A stretch of DNA of 55,910 bases from Candidatus Binatia bacterium (lineage in GTDB: Bacteria > Desulfobacterota > Binatia > UBA9968), in the NCBI GenBank assembly GCA_036504975.1, contig DASXUF010000050.1, positions 1 to 55,910 on the forward strand, read 5' to 3'. A program made the translations under genes and the position numbers. This document shows positions 49,074-55,910 of this stretch, one piece after another (the stretch's first letter is position 1; each line of letters begins with the position of its first letter). The notes under the pieces are model-generated. The model was not told the origin of the DNA, did no database searches, and was given only the letters and a program-made list of their open reading frames with translations.

Positions 49074-49173
49074 GTAAACGTTGCTGATATCTCTAAGCTC
49101 TGCGGATCGGCAAAGAGCGCTAAAACATGCAGACTGGGGTCGCTTAAAAAGTTCGATCAGAGGAGGAACGGCG

Positions 49174-49437
49174 ATGGCGACAAAACCCGTAGGCAAAACG
49201 GTTGACGTGGAAATTTGGACCGACGGGCACCGGATACAGGGGAAGATATTTATTCCGACACAGGACAAGCCTTATCAAAGCCGGCTATCCGACTATCTGA
49301 ATGACGCGGAGAGGGCTTTCATACCGGTCACCCGGGTGAGACTCAGCACGTTGAACGGGAACGAAGTATTGTGGGAGGGAGGATTTTTGGCGGTCAATAA
49401 GAACTCGATCAAGATGGTTAGAGTCGTCGAGGAATGA
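49174..49437 (+). CDS. Small conserved-looking protein, 87 aa
   Basis: The product has TVDVEIWTDGHRIQGKIFIP, then SDYLNDAERAFIPVTRVRL and a final VNKNSIKMVRVVEE. The pattern suggests a small beta barrel with a mid helix. GAGGAGGAACGGCG lies before the ATG. Its stop region overlaps the ribosome-binding site of the lipoprotein gene, so they form one operon. I cannot name the family with confidence. Confidence 0.65.
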   Translation: MATKPVGKTVDVEIWTDGHRIQGKIFIPTQDKPYQSRLSDYLNDAERAFIPVTRVRLSTLNGNEVLWEGGFLAVNKNSIKMVRVVEE

Positions 49438-49448
49438 GGAGGTGCGAC

Positions 49449-49622
49449 ATGAACCGGGCCGGAAAAATCAGTTTGCTTCTGCTCCTCGTCCTTCTCTTCG
49501 GCTGCGCCGGCGAGCTCCGGCGTCCGGAAACGGCGGCGAGCGGCGAAGCGCGCGCTGCCGAGAAAGAACGGCAGGAGGAGAAGAAAGAGGCCGCGCCGCC
49601 GACGTTCACGTATCGGCCGTAG
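49449..49622 (+). CDS. Small lipoprotein, 57 aa
   Basis: The N-terminus MNRAGKISLLLLLVLLFGC has a lipobox with Cys at 19, then about 38 charged Glu/Lys/Ala residues ending TFTYRP. The ATG at 49449 has GAGGAGG at the right distance. A slightly longer frame begins at 49434, overlapping the previous stop. The function is unknown. Confidence 0.65.
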   Translation: MNRAGKISLLLLLVLLFGCAGELRRPETAASGEARAAEKERQEEKKEAAPPTFTYRP

Positions 49623-49648
49623 CCGGCGCCGGTCCGCCCTTCAGAGTC

Positions 49649-49681
49649 GCGTGCCACCCGACAAGTTCTCGGGCGGCACGC
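49649..49681. terminator. Long hairpin between convergent genes
   Basis: A stem of 12 pairs with one mismatch (49649-49661 with 49669-49681) and a 7-base loop lies between the lipoprotein stop and the exported protein's stop. No T-tract follows, but the placement suits bidirectional termination. Confidence 0.55.
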
Positions 49682-49736
49682 GGCTTGATCGATTCGATGA
49701 TGCGGAAGGCGAGAGAGCGAGACCCGCCGCGTCAAC

Positions 49737-50147
49737 TTAGGGCTTGAGCTTGATCTTGGCGCCCACTTCGCTGGTGCCGGTGGCAGTTGAGGCTTCCGCC
49801 ACGGCCGTGGCGGGCCCAGACTTGAAGCGGAGCCCCGGGATGGCGAATACGTCAAGCGTCCACACATCAGACCCGCCCGTACAAGTGACCGGGACGGTGA
49901 GAGTGCCGATGCCGATGTTCAACAATCGGCCCGTAGGCTGATAAATGTGCAACGTGATGGAGGCGGACTCCGTGGCGGTGCATTCGATGGTTCCGGTCAA
50001 GGTCGCCTGGGTCCGGCCTGCGAGCAGGCTGGCGTCCTGATCGATGGTCAAATTGAGAATATCCGCGGACGCAGCTCCGACGGTCGCCAGGAGAACCACC
50101 AAGGCTATGGTCGGCCTGAAAAGAGAAGATTTAGGTAAGCAGCGCAT
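49737..50147 (-). CDS. Secreted beta-rich protein, 136 aa
   Basis: The product has a signal peptide (about residues 1-30, cleavage near ASA-D) and then alternating strands: ILNLTIDQDASLLAGRTQATL, SASITLHIYQPTGRL, TLTVPVTCTGG, with two Cys that could bond. It looks like a small exported beta sandwich. GGAGGGACAG lies before the ATG at 50147. The 218 bases upstream hold nothing that I can identify. Confidence 0.7.
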   Translation of the reverse strand: MRCLPKSSLFRPTIALVVLLATVGAASADILNLTIDQDASLLAGRTQATLTGTIECTATESASITLHIYQPTGRLLNIGIGTLTVPVTCTGGSDVWTLDVFAIPGLRFKSGPATAVAEASTATGTSEVGAKIKLKP

Positions 50148-50365
50148 TATCTGTCCCTCCCTAGTTTGTTTATATTTTTTCCTACAATAGGAAATGCTCG
50201 GACAAGAAGCAACCGGGAGGCCAACGCGAGAGAGCGCAAAAACCAGCGGTTGCGGAATGGGATATGAAGAGGAATCGCCGACGTCTGTAAACACTTGCCG
50301 ACAAACGTTATAGCATGTCTCCAGGGCGAACCGTCGCGCTCTCGGGCGTTGCCAAATCGGCCTAT

Positions 50366-50983
50366 TCATAGCTTCGGAATCCTGAGCGTTTTGCTGATCA
50401 TGGCCGAGCCGCTGAGGAAATAGAGCGAGGAGAGCGGGTGCCATTTGAGCGATCCGATTTGAACCACGCCCAGCGGAAGATCGTCGTCGATGCGGTTCCA
50501 ATATAGGCAGAGCGCAAGAACGACGACGAGGAACAAGCTCGACGGAATCGGCGTTCCCTCGAAATATTTGACTTTATCGCCGGCGGCGGCGATCTCGGCC
50601 GCCGTAACGTTATAGCGCGCCAGCCGGCTGATGCCGCACGCCACGAAGAACAGCTGAATCGGCACGTCCAGGACGCCGCGCATTCCCAGCCCATAGGCGA
50701 TCACGGCCGGCGCCACGCCGAAGCTCACGATATCCGCCAGCGAGTCGAGCTCGGCGCCGAAGAGCGAGTGCGTCTTGCGCCAGCGGGCGATCTTCCCGTC
50801 GGCGATGTCCAGCGCGAGCGCGAGCGGCAACAGCCCCATCGCCAGGTAGGCGCGCCAATGCTCGGGCTCCTCGATGTAGCTCAGCATGGCGAAAATTGTG
50901 CCGGTGCCGGCCGCGCCGTTCGCCAGCGTGAGCAGATCGGCGGCGCGGTAAGTGCGCAGCATCGAGAAACGTGCCGGTTTCAT
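50366..50983 (-). CDS. pssA: CDP-alcohol phosphatidyltransferase, phosphatidylserine synthase-like
   Basis: The 205-residue membrane protein carries the full CDP-alcohol motif: D59-x2-D62-G63-x2-A66-R67-x8-G76-x3-D80-x3-D84. The start LLTLANGAAGTGTIFAML and later GISRLARYN fit type II phosphatidylserine synthase, which makes PS from CDP-diacylglycerol and serine. The usual adjacent psd gene is absent. The start is 8 bases after the preceding small gene's stop. Confidence 0.85.
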   Translation of the reverse strand: MKPARFSMLRTYRAADLLTLANGAAGTGTIFAMLSYIEEPEHWRAYLAMGLLPLALALDIADGKIARWRKTHSLFGAELDSLADIVSFGVAPAVIAYGLGMRGVLDVPIQLFFVACGISRLARYNVTAAEIAAAGDKVKYFEGTPIPSSLFLVVVLALCLYWNRIDDDLPLGVVQIGSLKWHPLSSLYFLSGSAMISKTLRIPKL

Positions 50984-50990
50984 CTGCCTG

Positions 50991-51230
50991 CTAACCGGGA
51001 CCGTTCGCGCCCCAAATTTTTCCCTCTATCCACAATCTCGCCAGCTCCAAAGCATAGGCGTCGGCCTCGCGCCGCGTATCGAAGCTCGCCCTGCGGCGGC
51101 CGAATATCGGAATCTTTTTTACGGTGTCGTCTTCGTGGAGGCGCACCATCGCGGGCGCGACCCATTGTCCCGATCGCAGCCTGTGCGAGTCAAGCTCGAT
51201 CGTGTGCCCTTTATAATTTATGCTCTTCAT
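50991..51230 (-). CDS. Small conserved-looking protein, 79 aa
   Basis: The product has GHTIELDSHRLRSGQWVAPAMVRL, a central RRRASFDTRREADAYALELARLWIEGK and a short tail. The strand-strand-strand-helix pattern with a closing EADAYALELA helix is common in small proteins of unknown role. It is upstream of and close to pssA, so it is probably cotranscribed with it. Confidence 0.65.
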   Translation of the reverse strand: MKSINYKGHTIELDSHRLRSGQWVAPAMVRLHEDDTVKKIPIFGRRRASFDTRREADAYALELARLWIEGKIWGANGPG

Positions 51231-51417
51231 TTTAGTTTCAGTCGCGCCGATCTCAATACCGCACTTCGGGAATTCGAGAAACCGAAAGTCTCCCGGCGAT
51301 TCGACGGGGAAGGGGGGACGAGCGCGAATCTTCGGCGGGGTCGCGTCGATGCGTCACGCGCGCGAATGATCAAGCGCGAGGACAGAAAGCCGGCCTAGGG
51401 CAGAGAAGAAAAAACGA

Positions 51418-51600
51418 TCAGTCGTCATGCTTCGGCTGGGGACCCGGGACGATCCAGGCGATATCCGGATCTTCGCCTTCGGCCCGCGGCTGGGCATGCA
51501 ACTTTTCTTCCTTGCGCTGCATGCGCCTGAACGCCTTTTCTTTCTGCTTCTGCTGCCGCGCCAATTCCTTCTGACGCTTTTTGAAGGTCTCGCTTGCCAT
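51418..51600 (-). CDS. Small Lys/Gln-rich protein, 60 aa
   Basis: The product MASETFKKRQKELARQQKQKEK is one long charged helix followed by an acidic end EGEDPDIAWIVPGPQP. I recall similar short proteins in related genomes. The start is the ATG at 51600. The helix could be a coiled coil or nucleic-acid binding. The 187 bases between this gene and 51231 look empty. Confidence 0.6.
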   Translation of the reverse strand: MASETFKKRQKELARQQKQKEKAFRRMQRKEEKLHAQPRAEGEDPDIAWIVPGPQPKHDD

Positions 51601-51764
51601 ACCCGCCACTCTAACATATACAGCAAATAACGCGAGCGATGCGCGCACAAAATTTTCGCTCGTACGCCGAAGGAAAATGCTACGATGAGACAAAGGCGCG
51701 GCCGTTTAAGCCGAAAGTCGTCGCGAACACGATCGCCGCGTGCTTGTTCTAGCGAGGTGATACG

Positions 51765-52148
51765 ATGAACACCCCGGGCTGGAAGCGGGCCGTCAAGACG
51801 GCCGAAAGCGTTATCGGAGACGTTAAAAAGCTTCGCGGCGTGATCGAGCAGGCGGCGAGCAAGATGGAGACGCACTCCGACGCGCTGAAAGGGATCCTGG
51901 ACGACTTGCAGTTGATCTTTCGCCTGGCGCGGGCGTGGCTCAAGGGAGACTACAAGGACGTATCGAAAAAGAGTCTCGTCGTCCTGGTCGGCGCGCTGGT
52001 CTATTTTTTGATGCCGCTCGATGCCATACCGGATTTCATTCCAGGTCTGGGTTTCATGGACGACGTGACGGTGGTCGGTCTCGCTTTGGCCGCCGTCAAG
52101 TCCGAGGTCGAGAAGTTCAGGGACTGGGAGATAAGAGTGCGGGCATGA
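51765..52148 (+). CDS. YkvA-family (DUF1232) protein
   Basis: The 127-residue product has an N-terminal helical region and the DUF1232 motif YFLMPLDAIPDFIPGLGFMDD, with the usual hydrophobic hairpin (about 75-110). The function is not established. GAGGTGATACG lies before the ATG. The stop overlaps the start of the next gene (ATGA), so the two are coupled. Confidence 0.82.
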   Translation: MNTPGWKRAVKTAESVIGDVKKLRGVIEQAASKMETHSDALKGILDDLQLIFRLARAWLKGDYKDVSKKSLVVLVGALVYFLMPLDAIPDFIPGLGFMDDVTVVGLALAAVKSEVEKFRDWEIRVRA

Positions 52149-52471
52149 ATGCGCGGCAATTAACGCTCGGCCTCCTGGCTTTCGCGGTCGTCGTTCTGTT
52201 CGTGGTGTATTTCTTTTTCCATCGGGCGCCGGAAGCGCCGGCGCCGGCCCCGGCGGCGCCGGAAACGAAGAGCGAGGACGCGTCAGAGAATTCGAAGAAG
52301 AAGCTCGACAAAGCCGAGGACGAGGAGGATGAGGAGGAAGATTCCGAATCGGAGGAGGAAGAAGAGGATAAGGACGAGTCCGACGATGAAGAGGAGCCGA
52401 AGCCCGACGAAAAACCGCAGCAGAGCAAAAGAAAACCAGCGAAAGAAAAAAGTAACGAGCGCCGGCATTGA
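52145..52471 (+). CDS. Membrane-anchored acidic low-complexity protein, 108 aa
   Basis: One N-terminal hydrophobic anchor (about 6-24, LGLLAFAVVVLFVVYFFF) is followed by a Pro/Ala stretch and a long Glu/Asp run (about 58-85), then a basic end. No fold is expected beyond the anchor. It overlaps the YkvA gene by four bases, which supports a shared transcript. Confidence 0.6.
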   Translation: MNARQLTLGLLAFAVVVLFVVYFFFHRAPEAPAPAPAAPETKSEDASENSKKKLDKAEDEEDEEEDSESEEEEEDKDESDDEEEPKPDEKPQQSKRKPAKEKSNERRH

Positions 52472-52568
52472 CTCCGCGCCCGTGTTTCCACAGGTTTTTG
52501 TCAATTCGATTGTATTCTCCATATGACGAGGGTGCGAAAAAATTCATTGAGATCTGGAGGAGTTTCCA

Positions 52569-52598
52569 TTGACAAGCGCCCAACAGCCGAACTATAAG
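52569..52598 (+). promoter_or_regulatory. Strong sigma70-like promoter
   Basis: TTGACA (52569-52574) and TATAAG (52593-52598) are 18 bases apart. Transcription would begin near 52605, with AAAGGAGG at 52615-52622 for the gene at 52627. Confidence 0.65.
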
Positions 52599-52626
52599 CT
52601 AGCCCACAAAACCTAAAGGAGGTTTT

Positions 52627-53226
52627 ATGGGTAAAAAGCTTTCGGGTTTTTTGTTCCCAGCCCTGCTGTTTGCCTGGGCTGGAGCCGCGTGGGCGCAGCC
52701 GGTCACAGTTTCCCACACCACCGAGTATGTGGTGAAGTTCGTGTGTGGCGACTCGAATCTTTCTTCGGGTACAGACTCCGAAACAGCGCCCGTGGCGCGA
52801 GGCAATTTCGTCACCGCCATCAATGTCCATAACCCTGGGACAAAGGATGTTGCTCTGGCCAAGAGGGTTACTGTGGCGCTGCCTTCTCAGTTGCCGGGAG
52901 GCACTTCTTTGTTCGAAGCAGCACTCATTCCTGCGGGTCAGGCTTTTGAGATCGACTGCCCCGATATCAGGAGGATCGCGGGCGGGATAACCCCTCCCCC
53001 TGCAAGTGGTATTACGGATTACAGTGATCTTAACGATGCGACGCTGCTCAAGGGTTTCGTCGTTATTCTGAGCGGGAAGATTGATGTCGTGACGGTTTAT
53101 ACTGTGGACAGGACGGTTCGGAACGTTGCCCAAAACGAGAACGTCGGCGGTAGCAGCAGCATTCAAGTCGTGCCGGTCGTTGGCCGGGCGAGGAAAGGAA
53201 CCGTACAGGCTACTCCGCATCCGTAA
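52627..53226 (+). CDS. Secreted protein of unknown function, 199 aa
   Basis: A signal peptide (cleavage near AWAQP, residues 21-25) leads to a beta-rich domain with two Cys (FVCGDSN, EIDCPDI) and strands such as FVTAINVHNPG and GFVVILSGKIDVVTVYTVDR. The family is not one I can name. It has its own strong promoter and a strong terminator, so it is a well-expressed single-gene unit. AAAGGAGG precedes the ATG. Confidence 0.78.
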   Translation: MGKKLSGFLFPALLFAWAGAAWAQPVTVSHTTEYVVKFVCGDSNLSSGTDSETAPVARGNFVTAINVHNPGTKDVALAKRVTVALPSQLPGGTSLFEAALIPAGQAFEIDCPDIRRIAGGITPPPASGITDYSDLNDATLLKGFVVILSGKIDVVTVYTVDRTVRNVAQNENVGGSSSIQVVPVVGRARKGTVQATPHP

Positions 53227-53252
53227 TGTTAATTCTAGCTTAGTTCATACTG

Positions 53253-53284
53253 CGAAGGGGCGCCAATGGCGCCCCTTCGTTTTT
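53253..53284 (+). terminator. Rho-independent terminator
   Basis: A perfect 12-bp stem (53253-53264 with 53268-53279), AAT loop and T-run at 53280-53284, 27 bases after the secreted protein's stop. Confidence 0.95.
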
Positions 53285-53454
53285 GTAAATCCTTACGGCT
53301 TCGGATTTTTGATCCAACCCGCAACTATGTCCACGGCCTCTTTCTCCATGCCGATGAATCCGTGCCAATGCTGGTTCTCGCACGGATCGACCGCTTCGAC
53401 GGATCTTCTGGACTTTTGTTTCCCCGCAGTTTTGTGATAGAAAGGAAATACCTC

Positions 53455-54594
53455 GTGAGACGTTTCATACCGTTCAAACTCAAACTCCTGGTTGCCGTTT
53501 TTCCCCTCTTTGCCTTGTCTTGCGCCGGTTGTTCGCCGGCTTATGTCTTCCGCGCCGCGTATGAAGAGGGGAAAATCCTCTGGCGGCGGCAGCCGATCGA
53601 AGAGGCCCTGCAAAAGACCGATCTCGACCCCAAGACGCGGGACCAGTTCAAGCTGGTCCTCGACGTGCGCGAGTACGCGCGCGACCAGTTGAAATTCAAC
53701 GTCAAAGGAAGCTACGCCAGCTATTCCTACGTCGATCGAGCGAATCTCACCTATGTGCTCATGGCGGCGCCGAAGACCGACCTCCGCCCTTACACCTGGT
53801 GGTTTCTGATCATCGGCCGGGTGCCGTATAGAGGTTTCTTTTCCCAGCAGGAAGCGCTCGCCGAAGCCCAGGCGCTCGAAAAACAGGGCTACGACACCTA
53901 CATCCGGACCTCCGCCGCCTTCAGCACGCTCGGCTGGTTCGACGATCCGCTGCTCGCGCACCTGCTCCGATACGAGCGCGTGACGCTCGCCGAGACCATC
54001 TTTCACGAGCTGTTTCATAATACGCTTTACGTCGGCAGCGCCGGAGACTTCAACGAGAGCCTGGCCAATTTCGTCGGCCATCGGGCGGCGATCCTTTATT
54101 TTCGCGAGCGCTACGGCGAGAAGAGCGCGGAGCATTTAAGGGCCGTCGAGTCATGGAACGAGGCGCTGGAGTTCTCCGGCTATATCAGCGGCGTGGGCGC
54201 CTCGCTCAAAGAACTCTACGCGAAAGATTTGCCCGAAGAGGAAAAGATCAGACTAAGGGAAAAAATATTTTCCGACGGCCAGAAATACTGGGCGCAGCAG
54301 ATCGCAGGCCGCTCGCGCCACCGCTACCGTTCATTCACGCAAGACAAAATCAACAACGCCGTGCTCGCCAATCATCTTCTTTACCTGAAGGACCTCGAAG
54401 TGTTCGAGTCGGTGTACGAGGCGACGGGGAAAGATCTGGCCCGTTCCGTCGTGGCGATCAAAGAGGCGGTGCGGAGCAGGAATCCTTTTGCAGACGTGCG
54501 GGTGTTGGCGAAAAAGCTGAACGGCCAGGATTCACAGATCGGCGGTCGCGACCCTGAATCGTCGAATGGCGTCGATGTGGGCGGAGGGAGTTGA
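53455..54594 (+). CDS. Putative zinc aminopeptidase lipoprotein (PF10023-like)
   Basis: The 379-residue product has a lipoprotein signal ending LSCAGCS (Cys near 23-26) and the zinc motif HELFH (His184, Glu185, His188), with a third ligand likely in NESLANFVG (Glu201). This matches the 'Aminopep' family of bacterial lipoproteins. The start is GTG at 53455, with GAAAGGAA 7 bases before; the longer open frame covers the terminator. Its 3' end overlaps the convergent LLM gene by 63 bases. Confidence 0.85.
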   Translation: MRRFIPFKLKLLVAVFPLFALSCAGCSPAYVFRAAYEEGKILWRRQPIEEALQKTDLDPKTRDQFKLVLDVREYARDQLKFNVKGSYASYSYVDRANLTYVLMAAPKTDLRPYTWWFLIIGRVPYRGFFSQQEALAEAQALEKQGYDTYIRTSAAFSTLGWFDDPLLAHLLRYERVTLAETIFHELFHNTLYVGSAGDFNESLANFVGHRAAILYFRERYGEKSAEHLRAVESWNEALEFSGYISGVGASLKELYAKDLPEEEKIRLREKIFSDGQKYWAQQIAGRSRHRYRSFTQDKINNAVLANHLLYLKDLEVFESVYEATGKDLARSVVAIKEAVRSRNPFADVRVLAKKLNGQDSQIGGRDPESSNGVDVGGGS

Positions 54595-55401
54595 GAGGCC
54601 CGCCTTCATCGTGTTCACCGATAGATGCGTCGCCCCGAGTTCCTTCCATTGAGCGATGGCTTCGTGCCATTTTCCCGGCGCACCGCCGGCCACCGACACC
54701 CGGCCTTCGATGCCGATCGTTGCAGGATCGCGGCCGGCTTCTTTAGCGTAGGCCCGTATTCTTTCGATCATCGAGCGAACTCTCTCGCCCGGCTCCGCCA
54801 GCGGAAACCAGCCGTCGCCGAGGTGTCCGACTCTTCGGAGCACCGGCTCGGCGGCGCCGCCGAGCCAGATCGGAATCGGCCGCTGAACCGGCAGGGGATT
54901 GATGCCGGCGTCCGTGATGGTGTGCCAGCGGCCTTTGAACGTCACCAGCTCCTTCGTCCACAGCGCGCGTAAGACCTCGATCTGTTCTTCCGAGCGCCGG
55001 CCTCTGTCTTGAAAATTTTTTCCCAGCGCTTCGTACTCGACCGGATTCCAGCCGATGCCGACACCCAGGCGGAGCCGCCCGCCGCTCAGCACGTCCACTA
55101 CCGCCGCCTGCTTGGCCACCAGCACGGTCTGTCTCTGAGGGAGAATCACGACGCCGCTCACGAGGCCGATCTTCTTGGTCACGGCGGCGAGATGACCGAA
55201 CAGGACAAAGGGCTCGTGAAACGTATCCTTATAGGTATACGGCGGGTTCCAGCCGGGCCGGCTCGCCGGATTGGCGCCGACGACGTGATCGTAAGCCATG
55301 ATGTGATCGTAGCCCAGCGACTCCGCCGCCTGAGCGAACTCTCGCACGCCCGCCGGATCCGCGCTGATTTCGGTCTGGGGAAAAATGACTCCGATTTTCA
55401 T
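54532..55401 (-). CDS. LLM-class flavin-dependent (F420 or FMN) oxidoreductase
   Basis: The 289-residue product has the luciferase-like pattern MKIGVIFPQTE, GYDHIMAYDHVVG, VVILPQRQTVLVAKQAAVVDVLSGGRLRLGVGIGWNPVEYEALG and PIPIWLGGAAEPVLRR. Subfamilies use F420 or FMN, and the sequence alone does not settle which. The substrate is unknown. It lies 12 bases after the esterase stop on the same strand, so the two are likely cotranscribed. Confidence 0.87.
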   Translation of the reverse strand: MKIGVIFPQTEISADPAGVREFAQAAESLGYDHIMAYDHVVGANPASRPGWNPPYTYKDTFHEPFVLFGHLAAVTKKIGLVSGVVILPQRQTVLVAKQAAVVDVLSGGRLRLGVGIGWNPVEYEALGKNFQDRGRRSEEQIEVLRALWTKELVTFKGRWHTITDAGINPLPVQRPIPIWLGGAAEPVLRRVGHLGDGWFPLAEPGERVRSMIERIRAYAKEAGRDPATIGIEGRVSVAGGAPGKWHEAIAQWKELGATHLSVNTMKAGLSTPSAHIDAIRRFRVATADL

Positions 55402-55413
55402 CGAACGGCTCCG

Positions 55414-55910
55414 TTACGGCGTTACGATGAGCGGCGAGAGAACTTTCTCTTCCAGCCACGTCGAAAGCTCGGCGAGACTTTGCGGGCTGATCTCGTGGCC
55501 CATGTCGTATTCCCGGTAGGTGACCCGAGGATTGATGCCGCGCAGGATCTCGACCGATTCTCGCGCGCGCTCGATTTGGATCAATTCGTCGAGCGAGCCG
55601 TGCTGCACCAGCGTGGGCGGAAGGCTGCCGCTGTCTTTGGGGGAGAAGATGCCCGCCAGCTCCCTCGGCAGCCAGGAGCTGAGCACGGCGGCGGCGGCGA
55701 AGCGGTCGGGCTCGGCGAGCGCGAGGCCGTAGGACATCACGCCGCCCTGGCTGAAGCCGAGCGCGACGAATTTTTTCCGGTCGATAGGATAGCGCTCGAG
55801 CGCAGAGTCGATAAAGGCGCGCAGCCGATCTCGGGCAGAGACGATGGCCGGCAAATCGGGCGGACGATCCATCGTGAGCGGAAACCAGCCGTATCCGACC
55901 GCGCGACCGC
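55414..55910 (-). CDS. Partial phospholipase/carboxylesterase-type hydrolase
   Basis: The frame is open across the right window edge; the visible part is the C-terminal 165 residues. GYGWFPL near the edge, then the nucleophile elbow GFSQGGVMSYGLAL, the Asp region QHGSLDELI and His in YDMGHEISP match the alpha/beta-hydrolase carboxylesterase family. An ATG at 55872 is internal, since the family pattern continues upstream of it. The start lies beyond the window. Confidence 0.85.
   Translation of the reverse strand, partial: GRAVGYGWFPLTMDRPPDLPAIVSARDRLRAFIDSALERYPIDRKKFVALGFSQGGVMSYGLALAEPDRFAAAAVLSSWLPRELAGIFSPKDSGSLPPTLVQHGSLDELIQIERARESVEILRGINPRVTYREYDMGHEISPQSLAELSTWLEEKVLSPLIVTP

Larger units (their letters stand above)
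48874..49173. other. Repeat-bearing intergenic stretch
   Basis: It holds heptanucleotide units at 48926-48961 and, near 48975, another TGAAAGATG. A likely -10 element is at 49068-49073. I see no gene here on either strand. Confidence 0.45.

Noticed and set aside
1-55910. tRNA, rRNA, riboswitch and IS/phage genes
   Set aside because: I looked for T-loop-like GGTTCGAATCC motifs, conserved rRNA blocks, transposase and integrase proteins and saw none that I could support.

Overview
The window is 55.9 kb of GC-rich bacterial chromosome from a Gram-negative organism. It has many Sec signal peptides and lipoboxes, ArnT-type lipid-linked sugar transferases, DUF3300 exported proteins and solute-binding proteins. 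There are no rRNA or tRNA genes, no phage or IS genes and no CRISPR array that I can see. Orphan solute-binding proteins (Bug/TctC, TAXI, NMT1-like), an LLM-class flavoprotein, an amidohydrolase-2 protein and ferredoxin/zinc-ribbon proteins together suggest a soil or subsurface lineage near the old 'Deltaproteobacteria' (for example Binatota or Desulfobacterota-like). That placement is inference only.

Layout. 1-3.1 kb is a visibly more A+T-rich accessory patch: a truncated membrane-anchored protein, a YgiT-type zinc-finger protein, a conserved hypothetical, a RelE toxin with a Phd antitoxin, and a frameshifted second antitoxin. A 46-bp direct repeat (44/46 identical) bounds most of it. 3.1-7.8 kb is a rearranged duplication: three genes (lipoprotein, secreted hydrolase, trmI) each occur once intact and once as a remnant with a large deletion, around a DinB-fold gene and a methyltransferase. 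7.8-16.7 kb carries housekeeping and envelope genes: VIT-type metal transporter, manC, pseudouridine synthase, and a three-gene operon (ferredoxin-zinc ribbon, membrane protein, MFS-spermidine synthase-TPR fusion), then gloA. 17-26.4 kb is a glycan or lipid decoration cluster: flippase-like protein, three tandem ArnT-like GT39 transferases, Gfo/Idh oxidoreductase, ArnC-like GT2 and DegT aminotransferase. 26.6-32.5 kb has an MFS exporter, an SDR, a solute-binding protein, a 2-hydroxyacid dehydrogenase and a NERD protein. 32.5-39.6 kb holds three DUF3300 paralogues interleaved with Bug and TAXI binding proteins. 39.9-49.6 kb is a run of small conserved genes plus VOC, amidohydrolase, three more binding proteins, a methyltransferase and pyruvoyl arginine decarboxylase. 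49.7-55.9 kb has exported proteins, pssA, YkvA, a zinc aminopeptidase, an LLM oxidoreductase and a truncated esterase.

How genes may work together. The 17-26 kb block can be read as a full route for making an amino sugar (oxidoreductase plus aminotransferase), loading it on undecaprenyl phosphate (GT2), crossing the membrane (flippase-like protein) and transferring it on the outside (three GT39 enzymes). The six solute-binding proteins have no permease or ATPase nearby, and two have no signal peptide.

The most unusual signal is not a gene. The spaces between genes hold several families of short repeats. The commonest are heptanucleotide arrays whose unit nearly always contains TGA. Because 7 is not a multiple of 3, such arrays stop translation in all three frames, and they repeatedly sit exactly on gene 3' ends. 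A second family is a CGTG-rich palindromic element in four copies, and a third is an inverted pair of about 225-275-bp elements.
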